This document shows, one piece after another, positions 1 to 5,522 of a stretch of 6,631 nt of DNA. How positions within the stretch are numbered: position 1 is the first letter of the stretch; each line of letters opens with the position of its first letter. The notes beneath the pieces were generated by a model. The model did not search any database and was not told the origin of the DNA. It saw only the letters and a program-made list of their open reading frames with translations. Source of the stretch: Actinomycetes bacterium (GTDB lineage Bacteria; Actinomycetota; Acidimicrobiia; Acidimicrobiales; RAAP-2); the NCBI GenBank assembly GCA_021801615.1, contig JAJYXS010000221.1, forward strand, positions 1 to 6,631, in the 5' to 3' direction. The translations under genes and the position numbers were made by a program.

Positions 1-861
1 CTGGGCTCCGACCAGGTGCAGATCGCGACCTCCGAGACACAGATCGCGACGGGGCGAGTGGTGAACCTGCCGTCGGACAACCCCGCACAGGCTGCAGACA
101 TCTTGCAGCTCGAGGCCGCGGTGTCCCGTGCCCGGCAGTATTCCGCGAACGCCCAGGACGGGGCGAGCCGGCTGTCGCTGGCGAACGCGACGGCGGGCTC
201 GGTGATGCGCGTCCTCCAGCAGGTGGTGAGCACACTCGAAGGGCTCACCGGTGATCAGACGACGGGGAGCCAAGCGACGGTGGCCGGCGTCACGACGGCG
301 GTCGAAAGCGCCCGGACCCAGCTGATCGACCTCGCCAACACCCTCTACGCCGGCCAGGCGATCTTCTCGGGGACCGGTACACCCAGGCGGGCGTACGGGC
401 CGACAGGCACCTACGTCGGCGCCGGCACGGCGCCGACGCGGACGGTGGCCCCCGCGACCCAAGTCGCCGTGTCGGTCACGGGACCCGCGGTCTTCGGCCC
501 GACAGGGCCGACAGGTCTCCTCGGCAAGACAGGGATCCTCGCCACGATCGCCGCCGACTTGGCAAAGGGAACATCCGCATCGGTCTCCAAGGCCGCGACC
601 ACAGGGCTCAGCTCGCTTGAGACCGCCATGAGCAAGGTGGAAGCCCAGGCGGGGCAGCTCGGGGCCGATCAGCAGGCGATCCAGGGGTTCGCCGAGCAGG
701 CGTCTGCGGCCGTCACATCGTTCGAGCAGGAGCTCTCGGCGGCCCAGGACGTGACAATGGCCCAGGCGATCACGAACCTGCAGGCGCAGCAGACCGCGTA
801 CAAAGCCGCGCTGTACGTCACCTCGCAGCTGAACGAAGTGTCGCTGCTCACGTATTTGTAG
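1..861 (+). CDS. flgL: Flagellar hook-associated protein 3 FlgL, 5' end outside window
   Basis: FlgL (HAP3) forms the second ring of the junction between hook and flagellin filament, outside the cell. The frame is open from the first base. The family's first 15 or so residues, up to the conserved start of the N-terminal helix, are missing, so the gene begins upstream; the GTG at 16 is probably internal. Seen: the N-terminal flagellin-type helix with ATGRVVNLPSDNPAQAA (about bases 46-96, the family's 'SGKRINRPSDDPVGAA' region), then LANTLYAGQAIFSGT (about 331-375, the family's LANTQYNGRYLFAGT), a short variable domain with GPTG repeats, and a C-terminal helix ending QTAYKAALYVTSQLNEVSLL, typical of FlgL. 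The variable domain is small, as in many actinobacterial FlgL proteins. The stop codon TAG runs directly into the fliW ribosome binding site, so the two are surely cotranscribed. flgK would be expected just upstream. Flagellin is the main alternative, but the C-terminal motif and fliW-csrA context favour FlgL. Confidence 0.92.
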   Translation: MGSDQVQIATSETQIATGRVVNLPSDNPAQAADILQLEAAVSRARQYSANAQDGASRLSLANATAGSVMRVLQQVVSTLEGLTGDQTTGSQATVAGVTTAVESARTQLIDLANTLYAGQAIFSGTGTPRRAYGPTGTYVGAGTAPTRTVAPATQVAVSVTGPAVFGPTGPTGLLGKTGILATIAADLAKGTSASVSKAATTGLSSLETAMSKVEAQAGQLGADQQAIQGFAEQASAAVTSFEQELSAAQDVTMAQAITNLQAQQTAYKAALYVTSQLNEVSLLTYL

Positions 862-867
862 GAGGAG
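861..867 (+). promoter_or_regulatory. fliW ribosome binding site
   Basis: GGAGGAG overlaps the last base of the flgL stop codon and lies 3 nt before the ATG at 871; the core AGGAG is a near-perfect Shine-Dalgarno sequence. It fixes the fliW start and implies coupling of fliW translation to flgL. Confidence 0.75.
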
Positions 868-870
868 AAG

Positions 871-1410
871 ATGGCCGTCGAGACCTCACCGAACAGCCCG
901 TCGCTCGAGGAGCACGCAGGCACGGAGCACGCAGACGGGGCGCCTGGCGGAACGGTGCTCTCCTTCGTTCGTCCCATCGTCGCGTTCGAGCGCTCCCGTC
1001 GCTATGTCGTGAGACCCCTAGGGCCGCACTACGAGCCCTTCGCGTCCCTGGTGTCGCTCGACGTGCCCGGGCTGAATTTCGTCGTCGTGCCCCCGGGGCT
1101 CGTCTTCGCCGACTACGTCTACATCGTGCCCGAGCGTGACGTGGTAGAGCTCCGGCTCGGTGAAGTGGCGGATCCCTCGGAGATCCAGACCCTCGTGATC
1201 GTGCGCAGGCGTGACGTGCCTTCTCCCGTCGTGAACCTGCGTGCGCCCATCGTGATCAACCGCACGCTCCACCTCGCCTCCCAGGTGGTGCTCGAGGACG
1301 ACTGCGGGTTCGGCTTCATGGTGCCGGTGGATGCCGGGAGCGCCCGCTGGACGCCCGAGAGCCCCGATGGGCACGCCGACGGGAAGGACTCCTCTTCGTG
1401 CTCGTCCTGA
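871..1410 (+). CDS. fliW: Flagellar assembly factor FliW
   Basis: FliW is a cytoplasmic beta-barrel protein that binds flagellin and, when free, binds CsrA and relieves its repression of flagellin mRNA (known from Bacillus subtilis). Seen in the 179-residue product: a region near residues 31-50 matching the family's 'F..PIpGFe...rfvl.pL', then LDVPGLNFVVVPPGLVFADY (64-83), a family hallmark, VIVRRRDVPSPVVNLRAPIVIN (109-130) with the strongly conserved NLxAPIVIN, and QVVLED (138-143). The usual length is about 120-150 residues. The extra length is an acidic/His-containing N-terminal tail of about 30 residues and a Ser/Gly/Asp-rich C-terminal tail of about 25 ending SSSCSS. The last 13 bp also encode the start of csrA in another frame. 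The start is the ATG behind a strong ribosome binding site. The csrA neighbour is the classical partner of FliW, which supports the call. Confidence 0.95.
   Translation: MAVETSPNSPSLEEHAGTEHADGAPGGTVLSFVRPIVAFERSRRYVVRPLGPHYEPFASLVSLDVPGLNFVVVPPGLVFADYVYIVPERDVVELRLGEVADPSEIQTLVIVRRRDVPSPVVNLRAPIVINRTLHLASQVVLEDDCGFGFMVPVDAGSARWTPESPDGHADGKDSSSCSS
1382..1388 (+). promoter_or_regulatory. csrA ribosome binding site inside fliW
   Basis: GGAAGGA sits 9 nt before the GTG at 1398, within the last codons of fliW. It supports the GTG as the csrA start and carries two GGA triplets, the core recognised by CsrA-type proteins, so autoregulation is conceivable but not shown. Confidence 0.6.
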
Positions 1411-1994
1411 ACCGCCGTCCCGGCGAATCGATCTACGTCGAGGGCGATATCGACATCTGCTTCCTCCGGGCGACGCATCAGACGGTGTGGCTGAGGATCG
1501 CAGGGGGGAGGATCACCCCTTCGGTCCTCCTCGGCGCGACGGCGCTGTCCGCCGAGGAGCTCCGCCTCGAGGTCGGCGCTCCGATCCGGGCATGGGTGGA
1601 CGACCACGAGGTGCGTATCGAGGTCGCCAATCGCGGCCATCTCTCGGTGGAGACGCACGCGACGTTCTCGTTCCTCTGCCGCCCTGGGCAAGTGGCCAAG
1701 GTCGGTGAAGGACTCGAGCTGGGCGTCGGACCGACCGAGCGCGGTCACCCATGCCTGACCCTCGGCGGGGAGGCGGTCGGCGCGCAGCTACGCCTCGCCT
1801 TGATCCGCCTGGCGAGGAGCTGCGTCCGTCTCGGCATCGACGCACCCGGACTTCGGGTGTACCGCAGGGAGCTCTGGGAGGCGCTCGTCGCCTCCAATAC
1901 GGCGGCGGCCGGCACACAGGGCGGCCTGTGCGACGCCCAGTCCCCGCTCACTCGTCCTCGTGACGACGACGCGCCTCTTCGAGCTGCTTTCTGA
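1398..1994 (+). CDS. csrA: Expanded, internally repeated CsrA-type RNA-binding regulator
   Basis: CsrA is normally a 60-75 residue protein whose homodimer binds GGA-loop hairpins in mRNA leaders; this one has 198 residues. The GTG start gives MLVLNRRPGESIYVEGDI, a textbook CsrA beginning with L4, R6, R7 and GES; this module then runs through VWLRI (30-34) but has Leu where Arg44 should be. Residues 127-168 match the other end of CsrA: VRLGIDAP (143-150), VYRRELWEAL (154-163) and SN (166-167). R156 aligns with Arg44 and N167 with Asn55 of B. subtilis CsrA, a FliW-contact residue, but the LxRR face is absent there. Residues about 52-110 look CsrA-like but degenerate: EVRIEVANRGHLSVE (71-85) resembles beta3-beta5 and LCRPGQVAKVGEGLELGV (93-110) resembles beta1-beta2. 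A 30-residue Gly/Asp/Arg tail follows. It overlaps fliW by 13 bp and the convergent gene by 47 bp. High G/C at third positions throughout argues against a frameshift artefact. CsrA identity is sure; the module count is inference. Confidence 0.88.
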   Translation: MLVLNRRPGESIYVEGDIDICFLRATHQTVWLRIAGGRITPSVLLGATALSAEELRLEVGAPIRAWVDDHEVRIEVANRGHLSVETHATFSFLCRPGQVAKVGEGLELGVGPTERGHPCLTLGGEAVGAQLRLALIRLARSCVRLGIDAPGLRVYRRELWEALVASNTAAAGTQGGLCDAQSPLTRPRDDDAPLRAAF

Positions 1995-2196
1995 TCGCGG
2001 TGTTGCGCGCCTGGCGCGCGTAGGAGTCGTAGACCCGCTCGATCACTGCTCCGAGGGCCCAGCACAAGGCGAGTGCGATCGCGAAGCGCAGCAAGATGGC
2101 TGGCGGGCTGATCGCCCCGCTCACGAAGGACGGCAGCATCGGGAGCGAGACCGCGATCGCCGCCGCCAGCACGAGCTCGGGTCGCCGGACGCCCAT
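1948..2196 (-). CDS. Small two-helix membrane protein after flhF, function unknown
   Basis: I do not recognise a named family. The 82-residue product has two hydrophobic segments, about residues 8-28 and 34-52, separated by a short SPP turn, then a strongly charged C-terminal helix (about 53-82, rich in Arg and Glu, ending RRRHEDE). This suggests a hairpin in the inner membrane with a cytoplasmic basic/acidic tail. The ATG overlaps the stop of the flhF-like gene as TGATG, which points to translational coupling; only a weak GAG precedes it. The same frame stays open upstream, but there it is arginine-rich shadow sequence of flhF, so the short start is preferred. The last 47 bp overlap the csrA 3' end on the other strand. 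Being last in the flhA-flhF operon suggests a role at the flagellar base or the pole, but nothing in the sequence proves it. Confidence 0.72.
   Translation of the reverse strand: MGVRRPELVLAAAIAVSLPMLPSFVSGAISPPAILLRFAIALALCWALGAVIERVYDSYARQARNTAIRKQLEEARRRHEDE
2005..2019 (+). repeat. GC-rich inverted repeat just after csrA
   Basis: GCGCGCCTGGCGCGC is a perfect 7-bp inverted repeat around one central base, starting 11 nt after the csrA stop codon. As RNA it could form a short tight hairpin with the middle bases unpaired. No T-run follows on either strand, so it is not a standard intrinsic terminator; it also encodes part of the membrane protein on the minus strand. It may be chance in GC-rich DNA. 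Confidence 0.35.
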
Positions 2197-3353
2197 CAGG
2201 ACGAGCTCGCCGCGCACACCCCTGCCCAGCACGACGGCGTCGCCGACTCGCCATCGAGGCTGAGCACGGGGATCCCGATTGACAGCACTGCTCCGGGCGT
2301 GCAGGTTCGCCGGACGTCGACGAGCGCGAGCGCGTCGGCGCCGCCGATCGCCCGCACCCATCTCGCGACGTCCTCGGGCTTCGTGATCGCCGAGACGACG
2401 GCGACGACGGACGACGGGCGCATGGCCCTCAGCACTTCGCGGGCCCAGCGCTGGTCCTCGCCGAGTGCCGGTGCGTAGACCGAGGCGACGCCGACCTTGT
2501 CCCTGCGCCACCCGGGGGCGAAGGACGCCACTTCTGCCGGGCTGCGTGCGAGCAAACCCGGGGAGACCGCTTGGTCGGGCATCCGCGTGCAGACGACCGC
2601 GATGTCCCCGGCGTCGCACTCGAGCGTCCTGGCGATCGCCTGCGCGGTCGGGCGCACCGAGCTGGAGACCTCGAGAAGCCCGAGAAGCGGGCCGTCGCTT
2701 CGCAAGGAGGAGCCGACGACGGCCACGAGCCCGCCGCTCGTCCGGGGCAGCGGCGGAGGTGCGGGGAGGCGACTGAACACGCTCTGGAGCTGGGGGGGCT
2801 CGCCGTCGGGGACCTCCGAAGGGATGAGGGCGTCAGGAACGCCGCACGAGCGCGCCGTCTCGCAAGCCGTCGCCCACCGGACAGGGACGTCGTGTCCTAT
2901 CGGTAAGGCTCGGGGCGGGAGGGCACGTGTCGCAGCCGTGGCCTTGGCTCGTACGTATGACGGGCCTGGGCGGTACTCCCCGGGTTCCTCGCCCAAGGAG
3001 CTCACCACCTCGTCGAGGACCTGGCTGAAAGACGTGTTCGCAGCGGCGGCAGGCGGGCCGACTCGCGTGCTCCCGAGCACCACATCGTCTCGGGCTTCCC
3101 GCAAGAACGTTTCGACCAACTTTGAAGACGCCGGCTCGGAGGGGGGTCGCGCGGACTCGTCGACGGTGATCACGAGCCCTTCGTGCTGGAAGAACCCGAG
3201 GATCCCGCCGACGAGGCCGGGCTCGGCCGAGACGATCTGCCACGGGTCGTAGCTGCGCATCACCTCACGCATCGCCCGCTCGCGGTCACGGCCGCTGCAG
3301 ACCACTTGGCGGAGCTTTGCCTTGGTCTCGTCACGCTGCAACGACTGCAGCAC
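2196..3353 (-). CDS. flhF: FlhF-like protein with degenerate SRP-type GTPase domain
   Basis: FlhF is an SRP-family GTPase that sets flagellar position and number at the membrane, and its gene usually follows flhA, as here. In this 385-residue product, residues 26-65 follow the FlhF N-terminal pattern: REVMRSYDPWQIVSAEP for the family's 'REELGPDAVILSTR', then GGILGFFQHEGLVITVD for 'GGFLGFFGKEVVEVTA'. A low-complexity linker (about 66-205) leads to a C-terminal domain. LVAVVGSSLRSDG (209-221) sits where the P-loop GPTGVGKTT belongs but lacks GKT. VVAVVSAITKPEDVARWV (316-333) matches 'lVlsATtk.eDl', and ALALVDVRRTCTPGAVLSIG (341-360) matches 'aLilTKLDEt...G.vLs' without TKLDE. GIPVLSLDGE (360-369) matches the family's end. 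DTAG is also missing. So the fold is kept and nucleotide binding is probably lost. The GTG start lies in the flhA 3' end (23-bp overlap) behind a G-rich stretch; ATG codons at residues 28 and 32 would cut into the conserved N-terminus. Confidence 0.72.
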   Translation of the reverse strand: MLQSLQRDETKAKLRQVVCSGRDRERAMREVMRSYDPWQIVSAEPGLVGGILGFFQHEGLVITVDESARPPSEPASSKLVETFLREARDDVVLGSTRVGPPAAAANTSFSQVLDEVVSSLGEEPGEYRPGPSYVRAKATAATRALPPRALPIGHDVPVRWATACETARSCGVPDALIPSEVPDGEPPQLQSVFSRLPAPPPLPRTSGGLVAVVGSSLRSDGPLLGLLEVSSSVRPTAQAIARTLECDAGDIAVVCTRMPDQAVSPGLLARSPAEVASFAPGWRRDKVGVASVYAPALGEDQRWAREVLRAMRPSSVVAVVSAITKPEDVARWVRAIGGADALALVDVRRTCTPGAVLSIGIPVLSLDGESATPSCWAGVCAASSS

Positions 3354-5394
3354 CGCTCACCACCCCCACGCGCTCGATCCGCATGTTCTTCGACACCTCG
3401 TCGACGGAGAGGACGGCCATCTGTCGGAGCGCAGCCGCGAAGAGCCGCTGGAGCGCTGGTCTGAGCGGACCCGCGACGAGGAGCACAGGCTCCTTCCCCT
3501 CGCGCGCTGCCTGCTCGAACAGCGCACGGGCGCGACCCACGAGGTGCTCGGCGACGGATGGTTCGACGACGAGCTCCGAGTCTCCACCTGCGACCCGGAC
3601 CCCTGCTGCGAGCTGGCGTTCGAACGCCACGTCGAGCGTGACGACCGGGAGCACGCCGTCTCGCGCGTACTGCGCCGAGATCGCCGGCCCGAGCGCGCGG
3701 CGCGCCGCCTCGACCATGGCTTCGTGGACCTTGACGTCGCGCGCCCTCTCGGTGACGGCCTCGACGATGCGCACCATGTCGGAGATGGGCACCCCCTGGT
3801 CGAGCAGCGAGACCAGCACGCGGTGGAGGTCGGACACCGTGACTTGGGCAGCCGCCATCTCGTCGACCGCGACCTTGTCGGATGCTTTGCAGACGTCGAG
3901 GAAGGTCTGGACCTGCTGCATGGAGAGCAGCTCTCCGGCGTGCTTCGAGGCGACGTCGCCGAGATGGGTGACGATCGCCGAGGCGCGGTCGACCACGGTG
4001 ATCCCTGAGAGACCCAGGGCGTCCGTCCGCATGTCACTGGGGATCCACTTGGCTGGCAGGTTGAACACGGGCTCGGTCGTAGCCTCTCCGGGAAGCGTGT
4101 CGATCCCGATCCCGATCGCGAGCATCCTGCCCGGCGGAGCCACCCCGCGGCCGGCTTCGACGCCGTTGACCCGGATCACGTAGGCCCCGGGGTCGAGCTG
4201 GACGTCGTCGCGCGTGCGAACCTTGGGCACCAAGATCCCCTTCTCGTAAGCAAGCTTGCGTCGCATGGCACGGATGCGCGCGAGAAGGTCGCCTCCTCTC
4301 GTCTCGTCGACGAGCGGCGCCAGATTGGGCGCGATCTCGAGCTGCAAGGGCTCCACCTTGATCTCGGCGGCGAGCGCGTGAGGGCTGTCGGGCTCCACGG
4401 GGAGCTCGGCCTGCTCGCGCTCCGCCCTCTCCTTTTCGCTGTGGGTGCTCGCCACTTTGATGATCCTGCCGGCGAAGAGGAGCAGCAGAGCGCCGACGAT
4501 CAAGAACGGGACATGGGGGAGCCCCGGTACGAGGCCCATGAGGAGCACCGCGATGCCCGCGATCTGCACCGCCCTTGGTTGGTTGCCGAACTGGGTGGCG
4601 ACGTCGTAGCCGAAGTCCTCGTCGGTCGTCGCGGTGCGCGTGACGATGATGCCGGTGGAGATCGAGAGGAGGAGGGCGGGGATCTGGGAGACGAGCCCGT
4701 CACCAACCGACAGGATCGAGTACGTATGGATCGCCTGGCTGACCGAGTCGTGGTGCTCGATCACCCCGACGGCGAAACCTCCGATCAGGTTGACGAGCAC
4801 GATCACGAGCGCGGCCACCGCATCGCCTCGCACGAACTTGGACGCGCCGTCCATCGACCCGTAGAACTCCGAGGCGTTGTCGATCTCCTTGCGGCGCCTG
4901 ATCGCCTCCTCTCGATCGATGAGGCCTGCGCTCAGGTCACCGTCGATCGCCACCAGCTTCGGCGTCATGGCGTCCAAGGAGAACCGGGCAGCCACCTCCG
5001 AGACGCGCCCCGCGCCGGCGGTCACGACGACGAACTGGATCACGATCAGGATCAGGAAGATGACGAGGCCGACGACGATCTGCCCACCGACGACGAAGTT
5101 GCCGAACGCGTTCACGACGGAGCCCGCGTAGCCGTGGAGGAGCACCATCCTCGTGACGCTCACGTTCAAGGCGAGCCGGAACAGCGTCGCGACGAGGAGG
5201 AGCGTGGGGAAGGTGGAGAAGTCCTTGGGCTTGCGCACGTGCATGGTGGTGAGGAGGACCACCAACGCGAAGCTCAGATTGAGCGTGATCATGATGTCGA
5301 GCAAGACGGTCGGGATCGGCACAACGAGCATCACCACGATGGCGATGACGATGGCCGGAACCCCGAAGAGCCCCATCCGCTGTCGCAGGTTCAC
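3331..5394 (-). CDS. flhA: Flagellar biosynthesis protein FlhA
   Basis: FlhA is the inner-membrane export-gate protein of the flagellar type III secretion system; its C-terminal domain docks chaperone-substrate complexes. The 687-residue length is normal. Seen: several membrane helices in the N-terminal half (e.g. about 11-30, 34-51, 101-125, 193-212, 234-251, 277-308); the FHIPEP-family region STFPTLLLVATLFRLALNVS (60-79); and the conserved cytoplasmic loop from GRVSEVAARFSLDAM (129-143) through AIDGDLSAGL (149-158), containing the conserved Asp of AIDADL (D151), to FYGSMDGASKFVRGD (177-191). A soluble C-terminal domain follows, with MRRKLAYEKGILVPKVR-type and PISDMVRIVEAV motifs typical of FlhA-C. 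I chose the GTG at 5394: GGAG lies 6 nt upstream and the family's N-terminus fits. The open frame runs on to 5634 but would overlap the preceding gene and reads as non-coding. An internal ATG at 5376 lacks a good ribosome binding site. The 3' end overlaps flhF. Confidence 0.97.
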   Translation of the reverse strand: MNLRQRMGLFGVPAIVIAIVVMLVVPIPTVLLDIMITLNLSFALVVLLTTMHVRKPKDFSTFPTLLLVATLFRLALNVSVTRMVLLHGYAGSVVNAFGNFVVGGQIVVGLVIFLILIVIQFVVVTAGAGRVSEVAARFSLDAMTPKLVAIDGDLSAGLIDREEAIRRRKEIDNASEFYGSMDGASKFVRGDAVAALVIVLVNLIGGFAVGVIEHHDSVSQAIHTYSILSVGDGLVSQIPALLLSISTGIIVTRTATTDEDFGYDVATQFGNQPRAVQIAGIAVLLMGLVPGLPHVPFLIVGALLLLFAGRIIKVASTHSEKERAEREQAELPVEPDSPHALAAEIKVEPLQLEIAPNLAPLVDETRGGDLLARIRAMRRKLAYEKGILVPKVRTRDDVQLDPGAYVIRVNGVEAGRGVAPPGRMLAIGIGIDTLPGEATTEPVFNLPAKWIPSDMRTDALGLSGITVVDRASAIVTHLGDVASKHAGELLSMQQVQTFLDVCKASDKVAVDEMAAAQVTVSDLHRVLVSLLDQGVPISDMVRIVEAVTERARDVKVHEAMVEAARRALGPAISAQYARDGVLPVVTLDVAFERQLAAGVRVAGGDSELVVEPSVAEHLVGRARALFEQAAREGKEPVLLVAGPLRPALQRLFAAALRQMAVLSVDEVSKNMRIERVGVVSGAAVVAA

Positions 5395-5400
5395 GAGTCG

Positions 5401-5404
5401 CTCC
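5401..5404 (-). promoter_or_regulatory. flhA ribosome binding site
   Basis: On the minus strand, CCGGAG precedes the GTG at 5394 by 6 nt. It decides the GTG over the downstream ATG at 5376, which has no purine-rich stretch at the right distance. Confidence 0.6.
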
Positions 5405-5413
5405 GGACGACGA

Positions 5414-5428
5414 GGGACGTTCCATCCC
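5414..5428 (-). promoter_or_regulatory. Hairpin with GGA loop in flhA leader, possible CsrA site
   Basis: Read on the minus strand, GGGAUGGAACGUCCC can fold into a 5-bp stem (GGGAU/GUCCC, with one U-G pair) and a GGAAC loop. CsrA-family proteins prefer GGA in hairpin loops near the ribosome binding site. The hairpin ends about 9 nt before the flhA GGAG, which holds a further GGA, and another AGGAG lies just upstream (about 5434-5438). The stem is short and GGA is common in such DNA, so this is a candidate only. Confidence 0.35.
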
Positions 5429-5474
5429 GCTATCTCCTCGCGGGCACACCGCCGCCGTCCTGGCCGCAAACTGG

Positions 5475-5482
5475 TTATCGGC
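5475..5482 (-). promoter_or_regulatory. Possible sigma-28 (FliA/SigD) -10 element upstream of flhA
   Basis: GCCGATAA on the minus strand equals the FliA -10 consensus. It lies in the only sizeable intergenic gap, about 80 nt before the flhA start. No TAAA is present at the usual 14-16 nt further upstream, only TTCAGG around 5497-5502, so the -35 part is weak. If real, it would drive flhA, flhF and the small membrane gene as a flagellar-class unit. Confidence 0.4.
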
Positions 5483-5522
5483 GCCAGGGCGCATGACCTG
5501 AAGCTCGTCCCGCCACAGAGGC

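Larger units (their letters stand above)
5395..5522 (-). other. 128-bp intergenic gap between the fusion gene and flhA
   Basis: This is the only real gap between genes in the window. It holds the GCCGATAA box, the GGA-loop hairpin and the flhA ribosome binding site described separately. I see no T-run or strong hairpin that would terminate the upstream gene, so read-through from it into flhA is possible. Confidence 0.6.

Noticed and set aside
16..18. GTG at 16 as the true flgL start
   Set aside because: The frame is open upstream to the window edge and the family's first helix would be truncated; no ribosome binding site precedes it.
1383..1397. Hairpin hiding the csrA ribosome binding site (GAAG...CTTC)
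   Set aside because: Only four base pairs can form before a mismatch, too weak to call.
1398..1994. csrA length explained by a frameshift joining csrA to another gene
   Set aside because: The same frame carries CsrA motifs at both ends and high G/C third positions throughout; other frames show no continuation of CsrA.
2005..2019. Palindrome after csrA as an intrinsic terminator
   Set aside because: No T-run follows on either strand and the loop is too tight for the full stem; kept only as an inverted repeat.
2497..3252. Plus-strand frame of 251 codons opposite the flhF-like gene
   Set aside because: I considered whether this, and not the minus-strand gene, is real. The minus frame aligns with FlhF and overlaps flhA naturally; the plus frame shows no family features.
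3317..4183. Ser/Thr/Arg-rich plus-strand frame opposite the flhA C-terminus
   Set aside because: Low-complexity composition and no motifs, overlapping conserved FlhA-C codons; a shadow frame.
4378..5496. Long open frame on the plus strand opposite flhA (372 codons)
   Set aside because: It is rich in Asp, Glu, His and Arg, lacks any family motif and lies fully antisense to well-conserved flhA. It is a typical shadow frame of GC-rich DNA.
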